From CAG-303 sp034172985 (GTDB lineage Bacteria; Bacillota; Clostridia; Lachnospirales; Lachnospiraceae), in assembly GCA_034172985.1 (NCBI GenBank), contig JAXFDY010000189.1:15267-79266 (forward strand): 64,000 bases of DNA. Reading direction: 5' to 3'. Numbering within the stretch: the first letter of the stretch is position 1; each line of letters starts with the position of its first letter. Position numbers and translations under genes: made by a program. Below are positions 27,463 to 37,083 of this stretch, one piece after another. The notes under the pieces are model-generated. The model searched no databases and was not told the DNA's origin. It was given only the letters and a program-made list of their open reading frames with translations.

Positions 27463-27529
27463 CCTTACCGCATATTTGAGCGATAAGGTATCCTCCCTGC
27501 TTCGCGGGTCCCTCCTTACCGCATATTTT
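27463..27529. repeat. Short direct repeat with hairpin
   Basis: The 16-base unit TCCTTACCGCATATTT occurs at 27463-27478 and again at 27514-27529. The first copy also pairs with GCGATAAGG at 27481-27489 to form a 9-base stem, and a small GC hairpin (CCTGC TTC GCGGG) lies between. It fills the gap between the carboxypeptidase and phosphoesterase genes and has no U-tract. Confidence 0.5.
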
Positions 27530-27536
27530 ACCATAT

Positions 27537-28724
27537 TTATAGAAAGAGTGCATTCATTAATTTTTTGAAACAGTCTCCGTATTGCATTTTACGCACTGAT
27601 TCTGCTGCTATAATATTCACACTTCCTACGAGTTTATCCCCAAGATAATATTCTGCTTTTCCCACTACATCCCCTTTCGTGACCGGTGCCTGGACAGTAC
27701 TTTCTCCTGTTATTTTCTTTTCGATACTGCCTACGTTTTCTCCTGATGTACTTAAATAAGAAAATTGGTCTGCGTATTTCGTCGCCACCTTTTCTTTGAT
27801 TCCTAATGTCACCTTTACATCCGGAGGATTTTTTGTATCTTCATCCTGATAGAGACTACAATGCCCATATCCATAATCTAAAAGCTTTGCTGCTTCTGAA
27901 AACCGTATTTTATAATCCGGAGCTGCCATGATAACAGCTATGAGATCAATGCCGTCTTTTCTGGCTGTAGCACTGACACAATACTTTGCCTTGCTGGTAG
28001 ACCCTGTTTTTAATCCTGTCGTCCACTGATACTGTTTTAGCAATTTATTTGTATTCGCCAGCCCAAATTCACTGGTTCCTTTCGCAGTTACATGAGTAAT
28101 ATTTTCCATCCAGATAGTGGAGTAATTTGTAATCTGAGGATATTTTGTAATTAATTCCCTTGACATCAGTGCTACATCCCTTGCAGTCGTATAATGTCCA
28201 TCAGAATCTGTCAGACCACAGCAATCCTCAAAGCAGGTATTCTCCATGCCAAGCCCTTTCGCACGTTCATTCATCATTTTTACAAATTCTGTTTCACTTC
28301 CTGCTATGTACTCTGCCATTGCCACGCATGCATCGTTTCCGGATGCCACAATAATACATTTGATTAATGTGTCCACACTTTGTACTTCCCCTTCTTCCAG
28401 AAACACCTGGGAACCTCCCATGGATTTCGCATAGGCAGAGGTGGTAACAGAATCCTCCAGTGTAATCTGACCTTTTTCCAGAGCATCAAAAATCAGAATC
28501 AACGTCATGATTTTTGTAATGCTGGCCGGACTTAAACGCTCATCTGCATTATTTTCATATATTACAGTTCCTGTAGATGCTTCCATCAGAATCGATGCTT
28601 TCGACTGCAAGCCTAAATCCGGCTGACCGGCTTCTTCTTCTCCATAAGCAGAAAGCGGCAGCAGGCATGATAGTAAAATACTTATCATTAGCCAGACTGC
28701 CACAATTCTTTTTTTTCTTTTCAC
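27537..28724 (-). CDS. D-alanyl-D-alanine carboxypeptidase, DacF-like
   Basis: This is a second class A low-weight PBP, about 395 residues. It has a basic N-terminus and signal peptide (KRKKRIVAVWLMISILLSCLL), catalytic SITK, SGND and TGLKTGSTSKA, and a C-terminal domain with a terminal helix. In Bacillus, DacF acts on spore cortex in the forespore, but the sporulation link here is only suggestive. The frame has no ATG; a GTG at 28724 fits the signal peptide best and a TTG at 28769 is the other candidate, so the start is uncertain. Confidence 0.9.
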   Translation of the reverse strand: MKRKKRIVAVWLMISILLSCLLPLSAYGEEEAGQPDLGLQSKASILMEASTGTVIYENNADERLSPASITKIMTLILIFDALEKGQITLEDSVTTSAYAKSMGGSQVFLEEGEVQSVDTLIKCIIVASGNDACVAMAEYIAGSETEFVKMMNERAKGLGMENTCFEDCCGLTDSDGHYTTARDVALMSRELITKYPQITNYSTIWMENITHVTAKGTSEFGLANTNKLLKQYQWTTGLKTGSTSKAKYCVSATARKDGIDLIAVIMAAPDYKIRFSEAAKLLDYGYGHCSLYQDEDTKNPPDVKVTLGIKEKVATKYADQFSYLSTSGENVGSIEKKITGESTVQAPVTKGDVVGKAEYYLGDKLVGSVNIIAAESVRKMQYGDCFKKLMNALFL

Positions 28725-28791
28725 TTTTATATCCACACTTCCATCAGTTCTTAGCACATCTATATGCAAGTGCGGTCAATATTATGAATGA

Positions 28792-30897
28792 TTATTCTGC
28801 AATTGAATCATCAACATTTGAAGCAATATAGATATATTCCTCTGAGGAGGCCACAATGGACTTGCTCTTCCAAAGATTTTTCACAGTAAACGAATCAAGA
28901 TTCTGTACATTTGATGTCTTTACAAGCAGCGTATTCTCGTCAATATACTGTGTTTCACATTTTTCTTCATTGATATATACATAACAGAATGGTGAAAAAT
29001 ATGTGCCCTTTACGATATAGTATTCGCAATTTTCATCAATTTCTTCTGCTTCTTCCTGAGTAGGCTTACCGGAAGAATCTGATGAATTTGGAATAAACTG
29101 CAGCGGATTATTGTCCCTCGTTACCTGCTCAATCGTCACAGGATACGTTCCCATCTGCATATCCGTTGCTACATAAGGATTTTTTCCGTCAAAGACATAT
29201 TCATCTCCGTAAAGAATATCATACTCTAATGTTTTCAATGATTTCAGATAATTCGGATCATCCTGATAGATTCTGTGGAATTTGTTAATGACACCCTCAT
29301 CAATTCCTAATTTTTCAAAAATTCTCGGATAAATCTGGAATGTCTCCAAATCTTCATCCGGGAGTTCAAATCCAAAATTACTCCAGATGATATATTCTGT
29401 CTGGTACAAATTTCCATTTGTCAATTCATCTTCTGTCAGTTCCAGACTCGGAAGATGATCTCCATACATAACAAGAATCACATCTTCTTCATATTCTGAT
29501 AAAGCGTCTGTCAATTCACCAACAAAATCATCCATTTCCTTAATCTGATTTACATAATATTCAAACTGATAACTTCTCTCTTCATCTTCAATGCCAGAGA
29601 CCGTAATCAACGGATCTTCCAACACTTCATACGTCGGATAGCTTCCATGTCCCTGCACCGAAATCGTATAAATAAAATCCTGTTCATCGGTAGAATCAAG
29701 CACTTTGATAATCTCGTCTGTCAAGATAGTGTCTTTTACCCAGCCTAATTCTGTATAATCTGTCGGATTCATAAATTCCACACTGGTAAAAGTATTTAGT
29801 CCAAGATTCTTAAACACTTTATTTCTTGAGTAGAAGGATGCATTATTATTATGAATTACATGGGATGTATATCCATAATCACGCAAAACATATGCCATAC
29901 TTTCACATGTGGTTTCTTTCAGAATTGTTTTATATGGGAATTCTCCCGGTCCGAAATCTTCCAGATTCATACCTGTCAGCATTTCAAATTCTGTATTTGC
30001 TGTTCCATATCCAACATTATTCACAGAAAGGTATCCTGATGGAAATTCTTCTTTCAACTGATTAAAAATAGGGGTTGCTTCCTCGGAAAGCTCCAAATCC
30101 TTTACTTTATTTACATCAAAGAACGATTCCAGCTGAAGAAAAATAATATTCGGTGTCTGAGCATCTTCGACTGCACCACTCTCTGCATTGTCCAGATTCT
30201 TTTTAATCTTTTCAATCGTTTCCTCAGAATATTCCTTCGGCTTTTTCACACCTACATTGACAACAGAGTTTGCAAAACAGTATGCAAAACCATATTTCTG
30301 ATAGGCAATCGACAAATTCGGAAATTTAGTAGATAAACTTCCGATAGAAATACCAATATTGGCGGAAGATACTGTAATAATGCCAATGATTGCTATCAAT
30401 GCCACATTCCAGACATAATTTATTTTTTTCGAATATACCGGAACTTTTCTCCACAAATAGATGACACCAACAATTACAAAAATAATCAGACATATAAGCA
30501 AAATTCCCAAAGGGCCGTTCAAATATTTATCCATGATGCCCATAACCGATGTAGCCATACGAAGATCATTGGCCGAAAAAGGGGTTTCCCTATATGATTT
30601 TAACAGGAAATTTGCCACTCCGAATCCAATCCATACACAGGAGATCAATAACATCGGGGCAATTCTTTTCTTTAATATCAGAGCAAATGAAACTGTAAAC
30701 AATACAATCAGATAATTAAGCAAAAATGTAATGGTACTTCCTGTCAAAAACTTAAAAAATCTTGATACAGACCTCTGATTTAATGCCTCCGCTATGGTAT
30801 ATGCCACAAGAGGTGCAAAAATATAAACAAGAAGTGTATACCGCTTCACCTTTGTGTTCCATATGTCTTTAAAATAATTTACAACTTTCTCTCTCAC
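28792..30897 (-). CDS. LTA synthase-family sulfatase-fold membrane protein
   Basis: The protein has about 700 residues. It has five N-terminal membrane helices (to about residue 190), then an extracellular sulfatase-type domain with NIIFLQLESFFD, the nucleophile region GYGTANTEFEMLTG and YGDHLPSLE. LTA synthases transfer glycerol phosphate from phosphatidylglycerol to teichoic acid; related proteins act as phosphoglycerol transferases. A C-terminal extension of about 120 residues (after residue 580) has no motif I know. The GTG at 30897 is chosen because AGAGG precedes it; a TTG at 30918 is possible. Confidence 0.88.
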   Translation of the reverse strand: MREKVVNYFKDIWNTKVKRYTLLVYIFAPLVAYTIAEALNQRSVSRFFKFLTGSTITFLLNYLIVLFTVSFALILKKRIAPMLLISCVWIGFGVANFLLKSYRETPFSANDLRMATSVMGIMDKYLNGPLGILLICLIIFVIVGVIYLWRKVPVYSKKINYVWNVALIAIIGIITVSSANIGISIGSLSTKFPNLSIAYQKYGFAYCFANSVVNVGVKKPKEYSEETIEKIKKNLDNAESGAVEDAQTPNIIFLQLESFFDVNKVKDLELSEEATPIFNQLKEEFPSGYLSVNNVGYGTANTEFEMLTGMNLEDFGPGEFPYKTILKETTCESMAYVLRDYGYTSHVIHNNNASFYSRNKVFKNLGLNTFTSVEFMNPTDYTELGWVKDTILTDEIIKVLDSTDEQDFIYTISVQGHGSYPTYEVLEDPLITVSGIEDEERSYQFEYYVNQIKEMDDFVGELTDALSEYEEDVILVMYGDHLPSLELTEDELTNGNLYQTEYIIWSNFGFELPDEDLETFQIYPRIFEKLGIDEGVINKFHRIYQDDPNYLKSLKTLEYDILYGDEYVFDGKNPYVATDMQMGTYPVTIEQVTRDNNPLQFIPNSSDSSGKPTQEEAEEIDENCEYYIVKGTYFSPFCYVYINEEKCETQYIDENTLLVKTSNVQNLDSFTVKNLWKSKSIVASSEEYIYIASNVDDSIAE

Positions 30898-30924
30898 CTT
30901 TATAACCTCTTTTCCCAAAACAAG

Positions 30925-31533
30925 TTAATAAAATATCTTTTCTTCCTGCAACACGTGATATTTTTGATTTACAAGTTCCACAATAATGACATTACAGTTT
31001 TTCTGCAACCCTCCGCTCCAGAAATCTGCAATTCCATGTCCCTTCACATACGACATCAATGCCTTATTCATAGCACCATGTGCCACTATCATAACTCTCT
31101 CCCACTGATTTTCGTACGGTTCGATCTTGTCTTTCATAAAATCCGCTGCTCGTTCAATCAAATGTTTCAGTGTTTCTCCGTTTTCATCCGGCTGATAATG
31201 TTCCGGCTGTGCAAAGAAATATTGAAAAGTTGTGGAAGTATCCTCTTTTAACTCCTCCATGACTCTTCCCTCATAACCGCCAAAATTTAATTCTATGATC
31301 CGTTCATCTTTTTCAATCGGAATATCTCTGTCTCCTCTTATCAAAAGTGCCGTTTCATATGCCCGGTCCAACGGACTGGAATAGATTCGGTCAAATTTTA
31401 CATTTTTCAATGCTTCACCTGTCCTTACAGCCAGCTCCCGTCCATATTCACTGAGTGGAATATTGGTTCTTCCCTGCAATCTGTGTTCTTTATTCCAGAC
31501 GGTTTCTCCATGACGGATAATATATAGTTCCAT
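30925..31533 (-). CDS. Histidine phosphatase family protein
   Basis: The 202-residue protein starts MELYIIRHGETVWN, the RHG phospho-histidine motif. IYSSPLDRAYETA, ELNFGGYEG and VAHGAMNKALM complete the active site. Members include phosphoglycerate mutase-like and alpha-ribazole phosphatases; the substrate here is undetermined. The start at 31533 has GAGGGAGAG upstream. It lies 11 bases after the yfcE-like gene and 27 before the LTA-synthase-like gene, so the three form an operon. Confidence 0.87.
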   Translation of the reverse strand: MELYIIRHGETVWNKEHRLQGRTNIPLSEYGRELAVRTGEALKNVKFDRIYSSPLDRAYETALLIRGDRDIPIEKDERIIELNFGGYEGRVMEELKEDTSTTFQYFFAQPEHYQPDENGETLKHLIERAADFMKDKIEPYENQWERVMIVAHGAMNKALMSYVKGHGIADFWSGGLQKNCNVIIVELVNQKYHVLQEEKIFY

Positions 31534-31544
31534 CTGTCTCTCCC

Positions 31545-32090
31545 TCACCTTCTCTGATACTCTCTCCTCAGGTTTCCGTCTAAATCTTTCCATTGAAAAC
31601 ATCCCTGTTCAATAATCATATAACCATGATAGCTGTCTTCTTTTGGAATTGATACAGAACCGGGGTTCATATACAGATTCTTTCCAATACTTTCACATGC
31701 CGGTACATGTGTATGCCCATGTAATAATACTTCATTTTCAGACAAATTTGGCATAAAATTTTTATTAAATTTATGTCCATGAGTTGCAAATATGACAATA
31801 TCGTCCAGACACAGATAACAATAATCTGCCATGACAGGGAATTCCAACACCATCTGATCCACTTCCGTATCGCAATTTCCCCTGACACATATCACTTCAT
31901 TCCTGATCATATTCAGTTTTTCAATCACCTTCTTGGGCTGATAATCTTTCGGAAGATCATTTCTTGGTCCATGATAAAGTATATCTCCCAGAAGCAGCAA
32001 TTTATCGCACCCTTCTTCCCGATATTTTTCTAATAATTTGTCACAATAATATGCAGAGCCATGAATATCTGCCGCTACCATTATCTTCAT
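31545..32090 (-). CDS. yfcE: YfcE-type phosphodiesterase
   Basis: The 181-residue metallophosphodiesterase has MKIMVAADIHGS, LLGDILYHGPRND, CVRGNCDTEVD, ATHGHKF and LLHGHTHVP, the full YfcE/MJ0936 set. Such enzymes hydrolyse model phosphodiesters; the natural substrate is unknown. The start at 32090 has AGAGGA upstream. It is the first gene of the run to the LTA-synthase-like gene. Confidence 0.88.
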   Translation of the reverse strand: MKIMVAADIHGSAYYCDKLLEKYREEGCDKLLLLGDILYHGPRNDLPKDYQPKKVIEKLNMIRNEVICVRGNCDTEVDQMVLEFPVMADYCYLCLDDIVIFATHGHKFNKNFMPNLSENEVLLHGHTHVPACESIGKNLYMNPGSVSIPKEDSYHGYMIIEQGCFQWKDLDGNLRREYQRR

Positions 32091-32117
32091 GGAAATCCTC
32101 TTTTCTTTTATCAAAAT

Positions 32118-32154
32118 CAAAAATGCCATTATCATTTCTGACTTTGGCATTTTG
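32118..32154 (-). terminator. Terminator after the spoIIM-unknown unit
   Basis: CAAAAATGCCA (32118-32128) pairs with TGGCATTTTG (32145-32154). On the minus strand the stem runs into TTTTTGATTTTG. It lies 38 bases past the stop at 32192. Confidence 0.7.
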
Positions 32155-32191
32155 AAGCAATAATATCACATATATATAGTTTTTGCAACTA

Positions 32192-33352
32192 TTAATTCTC
32201 TTCTATCTTTGTTCCCTTCAGTATCTTTAACAATACATCCAGCACTTTCAGATACTTTAACTGTTCTGTATGACCCACATCACACGGTACAAAAATTTTC
32301 TTCCCTTTCAGTGTATAAACTGCTAATCCCTGGGAAAAAGTTTTTCCTGTAAATTCAAAATGAGAAATTTGTTTTACCGGAATATCGCCACTTGTCAGCA
32401 GTCCATGATAATAAATCCTTTCCGTCGTAACTACCATTCCGCTTTTTCCATTTAGACGTCTGGAAGTATCGTTAATTAACATAATATATTCAAATTTTCC
32501 GGAATTCACAAAAGATTTTTCTACCTGTTCTGCCTTTGTGCTGTTATCACCGAAAAATATTCTTCCACTGGAGAGCTGCTTATCTGCAATGGCTTTTTTA
32601 AATTGTTCTAACTTTTCCTGCCATTTTATCTTTCCATTTTCATCAATGACTGTCTCTATATTCTTTATAAGTCTGTCCACATATACAGTTCTGCAGGGAA
32701 TCCTCTCCAGCTGGCTGAATGCTTCATATAACTCCTTCTCGTGGATTGTCTCGTAGTCCCCGTATTTTTCCCTGATACAATTCTCCTGATTTTCAAAGAA
32801 TTTATCTGTCACAGAGCTTATCGTCAGATCCGGCTTCTCAATCCTGATACCTAACCCCAGCTCATCTGCTTTTTTCTGAATCTCTTCCCAATGAATCAAT
32901 TTTTTTGCATCTTCACTAATAAACCGGTCATATGCCCCTTTATAATCAAAATTCTCTGAAGGTTTAGCAAATTCCATGTCTGCCAGCCATTTTCCATATT
33001 TTTTCCGGATATAATCAATTGTCTGAGAATAATCCGAATATGTATTCTCACCCAGAATTTCCGTAACAATTTTCTTCATTTTTGCTGAAACAACTGATTC
33101 CGGTGCATAACAAAATATTTGAAATAACACTGACTCACAATTTCTGACCAGTTCTTCTTCCTGAATCAGACATCCATATTCTTCCATCAGGCAAATAGCA
33201 ACTATCTCAGCGACACCAGCCATTTTCCTTGCAGGAATTCTGTCTGAACTTCCTTTCACATAATAATACTTATCCCAGGCAATCTTTTTTATCACATTTT
33301 CCGATAAAGTCAATACAAAATCGGAAAAACCTGTCTTTACAATTTCTGCCAT
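32192..33352 (-). CDS. Unknown protein with a C-terminal PH-like region
   Basis: I do not recognise this 386-residue soluble protein. It has no signal peptide or membrane helix. The first about 270 residues are helical and charged. The last about 110 (SGMVVTTERIYYHGLL, VKQISHFEF, YTLKGKKIFVP) alternate strands like bacterial PH-type domains. It starts 21 bases after spoIIM and ends at a terminator, so the two are cotranscribed, which hints at a sporulation or membrane-related job. That link is inference only. Confidence 0.65.
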   Translation of the reverse strand: MAEIVKTGFSDFVLTLSENVIKKIAWDKYYYVKGSSDRIPARKMAGVAEIVAICLMEEYGCLIQEEELVRNCESVLFQIFCYAPESVVSAKMKKIVTEILGENTYSDYSQTIDYIRKKYGKWLADMEFAKPSENFDYKGAYDRFISEDAKKLIHWEEIQKKADELGLGIRIEKPDLTISSVTDKFFENQENCIREKYGDYETIHEKELYEAFSQLERIPCRTVYVDRLIKNIETVIDENGKIKWQEKLEQFKKAIADKQLSSGRIFFGDNSTKAEQVEKSFVNSGKFEYIMLINDTSRRLNGKSGMVVTTERIYYHGLLTSGDIPVKQISHFEFTGKTFSQGLAVYTLKGKKIFVPCDVGHTEQLKYLKVLDVLLKILKGTKIEEN

Positions 33353-33373
33353 ATTGTTTTCTCTCCATCGTTC

Positions 33374-34018
33374 TTACAATACCATTTTCATCAGATATAA
33401 ATTAACAAATGTTTCCAACCCTGAGGTTATCACATTTAAAATCAGCAATTGAAACAGGCCACGTAAATAACCCGGGATTTTCTTTTTTAGGAAACTATAA
33501 GATTTATTTTCCCGATATTCTTTCGAATCCCGGCATAACTCCCTGCTAAAATATACTAAAACTAAAATCATCAGCACATAAGATATGTAATGCGGGAAAA
33601 TAGATATTCCATACAATAGAACTCCTCCCATCCCATACTGAAGCACATATACACTAACCAGAATCCCTATGGAAAATCCTTTATACAAAAGAAAAAGCTC
33701 CGAAGTCAGGTAGCCAAGTGATGTCAGACTCAGCAGTAAAATCAGTAAAATCTCTTTGCTTTGTCTCCAGAAGGAATATAAGAATAAATCCTTTTTTTCC
33801 ACTGAGACACCACTAAACCGGTCAATAAAGTATTCGCTATAAACGCCAAACTTTTCATATCCTTCACTGCAAAAAAGATTCAGAAATAATGTTCCAAACA
33901 CAATACCGCCCAGAAACAAACACAGAAGAACCATATCCTGACTGTTTCTCTTCACTTTTATTTTTTTTTGCACACTTTTCTTTTTTGATGCACTGATGTA
34001 CGCAAATCCTCTCAACAT
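33374..34018 (-). CDS. spoIIM: Stage II sporulation protein M homologue
   Basis: SpoIIM is part of the DMP complex (SpoIID-M-P) that remodels peptidoglycan for forespore engulfment. The product is about 214 residues with a basic N-terminus and about five membrane segments, with the family region LLLLSLTSLGYLTSELFLLYKGFSIG and ISIFPHYISY. The ATG at 34018 is preferred over 34027, since AAAGGA directly abuts the latter. No spoIID or spoIIP is in the window. Confidence 0.85.
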   Translation of the reverse strand: MLRGFAYISASKKKSVQKKIKVKRNSQDMVLLCLFLGGIVFGTLFLNLFCSEGYEKFGVYSEYFIDRFSGVSVEKKDLFLYSFWRQSKEILLILLLSLTSLGYLTSELFLLYKGFSIGILVSVYVLQYGMGGVLLYGISIFPHYISYVLMILVLVYFSRELCRDSKEYRENKSYSFLKKKIPGYLRGLFQLLILNVITSGLETFVNLYLMKMVL

Positions 34019-34084
34019 ATGCTTCATTCCTTTCAGGGGTTATCCCACATAATATCTATATGACAGGAATGAAAAAATATGATT

Positions 34085-34627
34085 TTAATTCTTTAATACA
34101 TATTTGGCATAATAAGTCATAATAGCTGCAACTGTTTTTGCATCCTGTATGGTGAAATCATATACCATCTGAACCAGTTCCATGATATCATAAGCAGCTA
34201 CATCTACAAACTCTCCTTCGTCAAGATGCTGATGTGATTTTTTTAAATCAGTAGCCACATAGATATCTATTAATTCATTACAAAAAGCAACTGTTGTTTT
34301 TATGCTGAGCAATTGTTCCAAATGGTCTGATTTGTATCCGGTTTCTTCTTCCAATTCTCTTGCCGCACAAAGAATCGTAGGTTCATCTGCTCCGTTTCTT
34401 CCTCCTGCCGGCAATTCAAGGGTAAACCGATCCAGTGCATTTCGATACTGCTTCACCATCAATATCTTTCCGTCTTCCATAACCGGAAGCACCGCTGCCG
34501 CCCCTTTATGATTGATAAAATCATAGTGCTGTACAGTGCCATCCGGCAATTGAATGGTATCTTCGTATAAATCTATGATATTACCTTTCTTTACGATTTT
34601 TCTTTCTACACGTTTTAACGGTTCCAT
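34085..34627 (-). CDS. NUDIX hydrolase, ADP-ribose pyrophosphatase type
   Basis: The 180-residue protein contains a NUDIX box (about residues 70-93) beginning GGRNGADEPTILCAARELEEETG, with Glu residues that bind Mg2+ for cleavage of nucleoside diphosphate derivatives. Arrangement and length match ADP-ribose pyrophosphatase (NudF/YqkG). The ATG at 34627 has GGGAGGA upstream and lies 14 bases after proC, so they share a transcript. Confidence 0.88.
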   Translation of the reverse strand: MEPLKRVERKIVKKGNIIDLYEDTIQLPDGTVQHYDFINHKGAAAVLPVMEDGKILMVKQYRNALDRFTLELPAGGRNGADEPTILCAARELEEETGYKSDHLEQLLSIKTTVAFCNELIDIYVATDLKKSHQHLDEGEFVDVAAYDIMELVQMVYDFTIQDAKTVAAIMTYYAKYVLKN

Positions 34628-34641
34628 ATTTCCTCCCACGA

Positions 34642-35439
34642 TTATTTCATTCCCTCTGCTTTCGCATAACATGCATCTGTAGCTTTCATAATGCTATTGC
34701 GAAATCCATACTCTTCCAAAGCTGCCACTCCTTGAATGGTAGTACCTCCCGGTGAACATACTGCATCCTTCAGTTCGCCCGGATGCTTTTCTGTTTCCAA
34801 TACCATTTTTGCTGCACCTAATACAGTCTGAGCTACCAGTTCGTAAGCATCCTGTCGCGAAATTCCATATTTCACAACACTATCTGCCAATGCTTCAATA
34901 AACATATATACATAAGCAGGAGAACTTCCTGACGCACAGGTAACAGCGCTCATTAACTTCTCATCCACCTGTACATATTTTCCAAAAGACTTAAATATCC
35001 TGTCAAGCATATCCTTTTCTGTCAATGTAAACATCGATGCATCATAGCTGACGCCGGTCATACCTTCCCCTAATAACGCCGGTGTATTCGGCATGGCACG
35101 CACTACTCTGGAATCAAATCCAAGCATATCTGTCAAATACTCAATGCTGATTCCCGGTGCTAAAGAAATCACCACATGCTCTTTTGTAATTACATTTTCT
35201 ATATTTTTAATCACCTGCGGATATACCTGAGGTTTCACAGCAAGTATCAGATACTTTACATTATTCACCAATTCTGCATTGCTCTCAACATAGCGAATTC
35301 CTTTTTCTCTCGCCATTTCTCTTCCCAATGCTTCATTTTTTCTGGTAAAAAGGATATCATCCTTTTCGAATACTTTCATCACTCCCTGCAACATGGCAGA
35401 GCCCATATTTCCCATACCGATAAAACCAATTTTAGCCAT
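34642..35439 (-). CDS. proC: Pyrroline-5-carboxylate reductase
   Basis: ProC reduces pyrroline-5-carboxylate to proline with NAD(P)H. The 265-residue protein begins IGFIGMGNMGSAMLQGV (Rossmann fold), with SLAPGISIEYL, VRAMPNTPALLGEGMTG, TCASGSSPAY and VCSPGGTTIQGVAALE. It is complete at family length. No proA or proB gene is nearby. Confidence 0.96.
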   Translation of the reverse strand: MAKIGFIGMGNMGSAMLQGVMKVFEKDDILFTRKNEALGREMAREKGIRYVESNAELVNNVKYLILAVKPQVYPQVIKNIENVITKEHVVISLAPGISIEYLTDMLGFDSRVVRAMPNTPALLGEGMTGVSYDASMFTLTEKDMLDRIFKSFGKYVQVDEKLMSAVTCASGSSPAYVYMFIEALADSVVKYGISRQDAYELVAQTVLGAAKMVLETEKHPGELKDAVCSPGGTTIQGVAALEEYGFRNSIMKATDACYAKAEGMK

Positions 35440-35476
35440 TTTTCCTCATCCTTTCTCTAATAAGCTGTAAGAAAAT

Positions 35477-35504
35477 AAAGTCAGATGCTTCCACATCTGA
35501 CTTT
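35477..35504 (-). terminator. Terminator of the aminotransferase gene
   Basis: AAAGTCAGATG (35477-35487) is perfectly repeated in inverse at 35494-35504 with a 6-base loop. On the minus strand it continues TTTATTTTCTT. It lies 25 bases past the stop at 35529. Confidence 0.85.
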
Positions 35505-35528
35505 ACCACAGTTTTTATAAAATTTCTA

Positions 35529-36728
35529 CTATTTTAGTTCATTTAAGAAGCTTTCTATTCTTGTAAGGCCCTTATCAATTTGTTCAATTGAAATCGCATA
35601 AGATAATCTGATATGATCTGCAAAACCAAAATCTGCACATGGAACGACTGCCACATTATAATCTTCTATCAGAATTCTTGCAAACTCAGCAGATGTCTCA
35701 ACTTTCTTTCCCTTATAAGACATTTCCAGAGCTTTACTGATATCTACAAATACATAAAATGCACCTAATGGCTCTGTCACAGAAATATTCGGCATCTTAG
35801 ACATCTTTTCATACATGAATTTTCTTCTCTTATCAAACTCACCAAGCATCATAGTTACCGTAGACTGGTCACCTGTCAATGCTTCTACAGCAGCCTTCTG
35901 GGCAATTGAATTCGGATTTGATGTCTGATGGCTCTGAACACTTCCCATCAATTTTGCAATTTCTTCACTGGAACCGGTGTAACCAATTCTCCAGCCTGTC
36001 ATTGCATAACTTTTTGCAAGTCCACTGACTGTAATCGTTCTCTTATATATTTCATCATTAAATGAAGCAATACTTACATGTTTATTGCCATTATATACCA
36101 GATGCTCATACATTTCGTCAGATACAACATAAATATCATTCTTTACCACATAATCTGCAATAGCACGCAACTCTTCCTCTGAATAAATCATACCGGTAGG
36201 ATTATTTGGCGTATTTAATACTAATGCCTTCGTTTTTTCTGTTGTCACAGACTGTAATTGTTCTGCAGTTACTTTATATCCGTTTTCTTTATCTCCTCTG
36301 ACAAATACAGGAACACCATCCGAAAGTTTTACAATTTCAGGATAGCTTAACCAATATGGTGCCGGAATAATAACCTCATCTCCAGGATTTAAGATAGCTT
36401 CAAACACATTTGTAAGAGAATGCTTTCCACCATTGCTGATTACAATCTGGCTTGGCTTATAATCCAATCCATTAAATTTCTTGAATTTATCGCAAATAGC
36501 CTCCTTTAATTCATTAATTCCTGATGCTGGTGTATATTTTGTAAATCCACTCTTAATCGCATCAATTGCTGCATTACATATATTATCAGGTGTGTTAAAA
36601 TCCGGTTCTCCTGCACCAAATCCTACTACATCTAATCCCTGTTCCTTTAATTCTTTTGCCTTTGCAGTAATTGCTAATGTTGAAGAAGGTTTCACTGCCT
36701 GTGCTTTTCTCGATAATGTTAATGCCAT
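35529..36728 (-). CDS. PLP-dependent class I aminotransferase (aspartate type)
   Basis: The 399-residue enzyme is of the Bacillus AspB type (aminotransferase subgroup I-gamma). Visible are GAGEPDFNTPDNI, NGGKHSLTN, NTPNNPTGMIYS, VSDEMYEHLVY, the pyridoxal Lys in SGLAKSYAMTGWRIGY and LSYAISIEQI. It is expected to make aspartate from oxaloacetate and glutamate. It is a single gene with a strong promoter. Confidence 0.93.
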   Translation of the reverse strand: MALTLSRKAQAVKPSSTLAITAKAKELKEQGLDVVGFGAGEPDFNTPDNICNAAIDAIKSGFTKYTPASGINELKEAICDKFKKFNGLDYKPSQIVISNGGKHSLTNVFEAILNPGDEVIIPAPYWLSYPEIVKLSDGVPVFVRGDKENGYKVTAEQLQSVTTEKTKALVLNTPNNPTGMIYSEEELRAIADYVVKNDIYVVSDEMYEHLVYNGNKHVSIASFNDEIYKRTITVSGLAKSYAMTGWRIGYTGSSEEIAKLMGSVQSHQTSNPNSIAQKAAVEALTGDQSTVTMMLGEFDKRRKFMYEKMSKMPNISVTEPLGAFYVFVDISKALEMSYKGKKVETSAEFARILIEDYNVAVVPCADFGFADHIRLSYAISIEQIDKGLTRIESFLNELK

Positions 36729-36855
36729 TTTTCTATCATCCTTTCTCTTTCCAATCGGTTATCATTTCAAAATTAAGTATCTTCCATACCCATCTCATGA
36801 TTTCCTGTGTCCGTCTCACATGTACTTTAGTTTGTACTCCGCAGACACTTGCTAC

Positions 36856-36884
36856 ATTATAATACAAAGAGAATCTATTGTCTA
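36856..36884 (-). promoter_or_regulatory. Promoter of the aminotransferase gene
   Basis: On the minus strand TAGACA (36879-36884) and TATAAT (36856-36861) lie 17 bases apart, about 125 bases before the ATG. The leader from about 36850 to 36729 is unusually long, but no riboswitch fold was recognised in it. The rest of the 36729-37083 gap holds only the rny terminator. Confidence 0.8.
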
Positions 36885-37018
36885 GTTTTTTATGAATTTT
36901 TTTATAATTTAATTACTTTGATACCAGGGGCAAAAGTTCTGAACTCACATGTTTTTGCTGTATTCACAGGCAACTTGAAACAAAGTAGCTGAATCATTAA
37001 AGTTCCTACGAAAAAAAA

Positions 37019-37039
37019 GGACTACATAAAATGTAATCC
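37019..37039 (-). terminator. Terminator of rny
   Basis: GGACTACAT (37019-37027) pairs with ATGTAATCC (37031-37039) with one mismatch and a 3-base loop. T-runs stand on both sides: eight Ts after the stem on the minus strand and CTTTTTT on the plus strand. Confidence 0.85.
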
Positions 37040-37083
37040 TCTTTTTTAACTATCCATTTCCCTTGGATTTTAATGGTCGTAAA

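Noticed and set aside
36729..36855. Riboswitch or T-box in the long aminotransferase leader
   Set aside because: No T-box core or known riboswitch motif was found and no leader terminator is visible.
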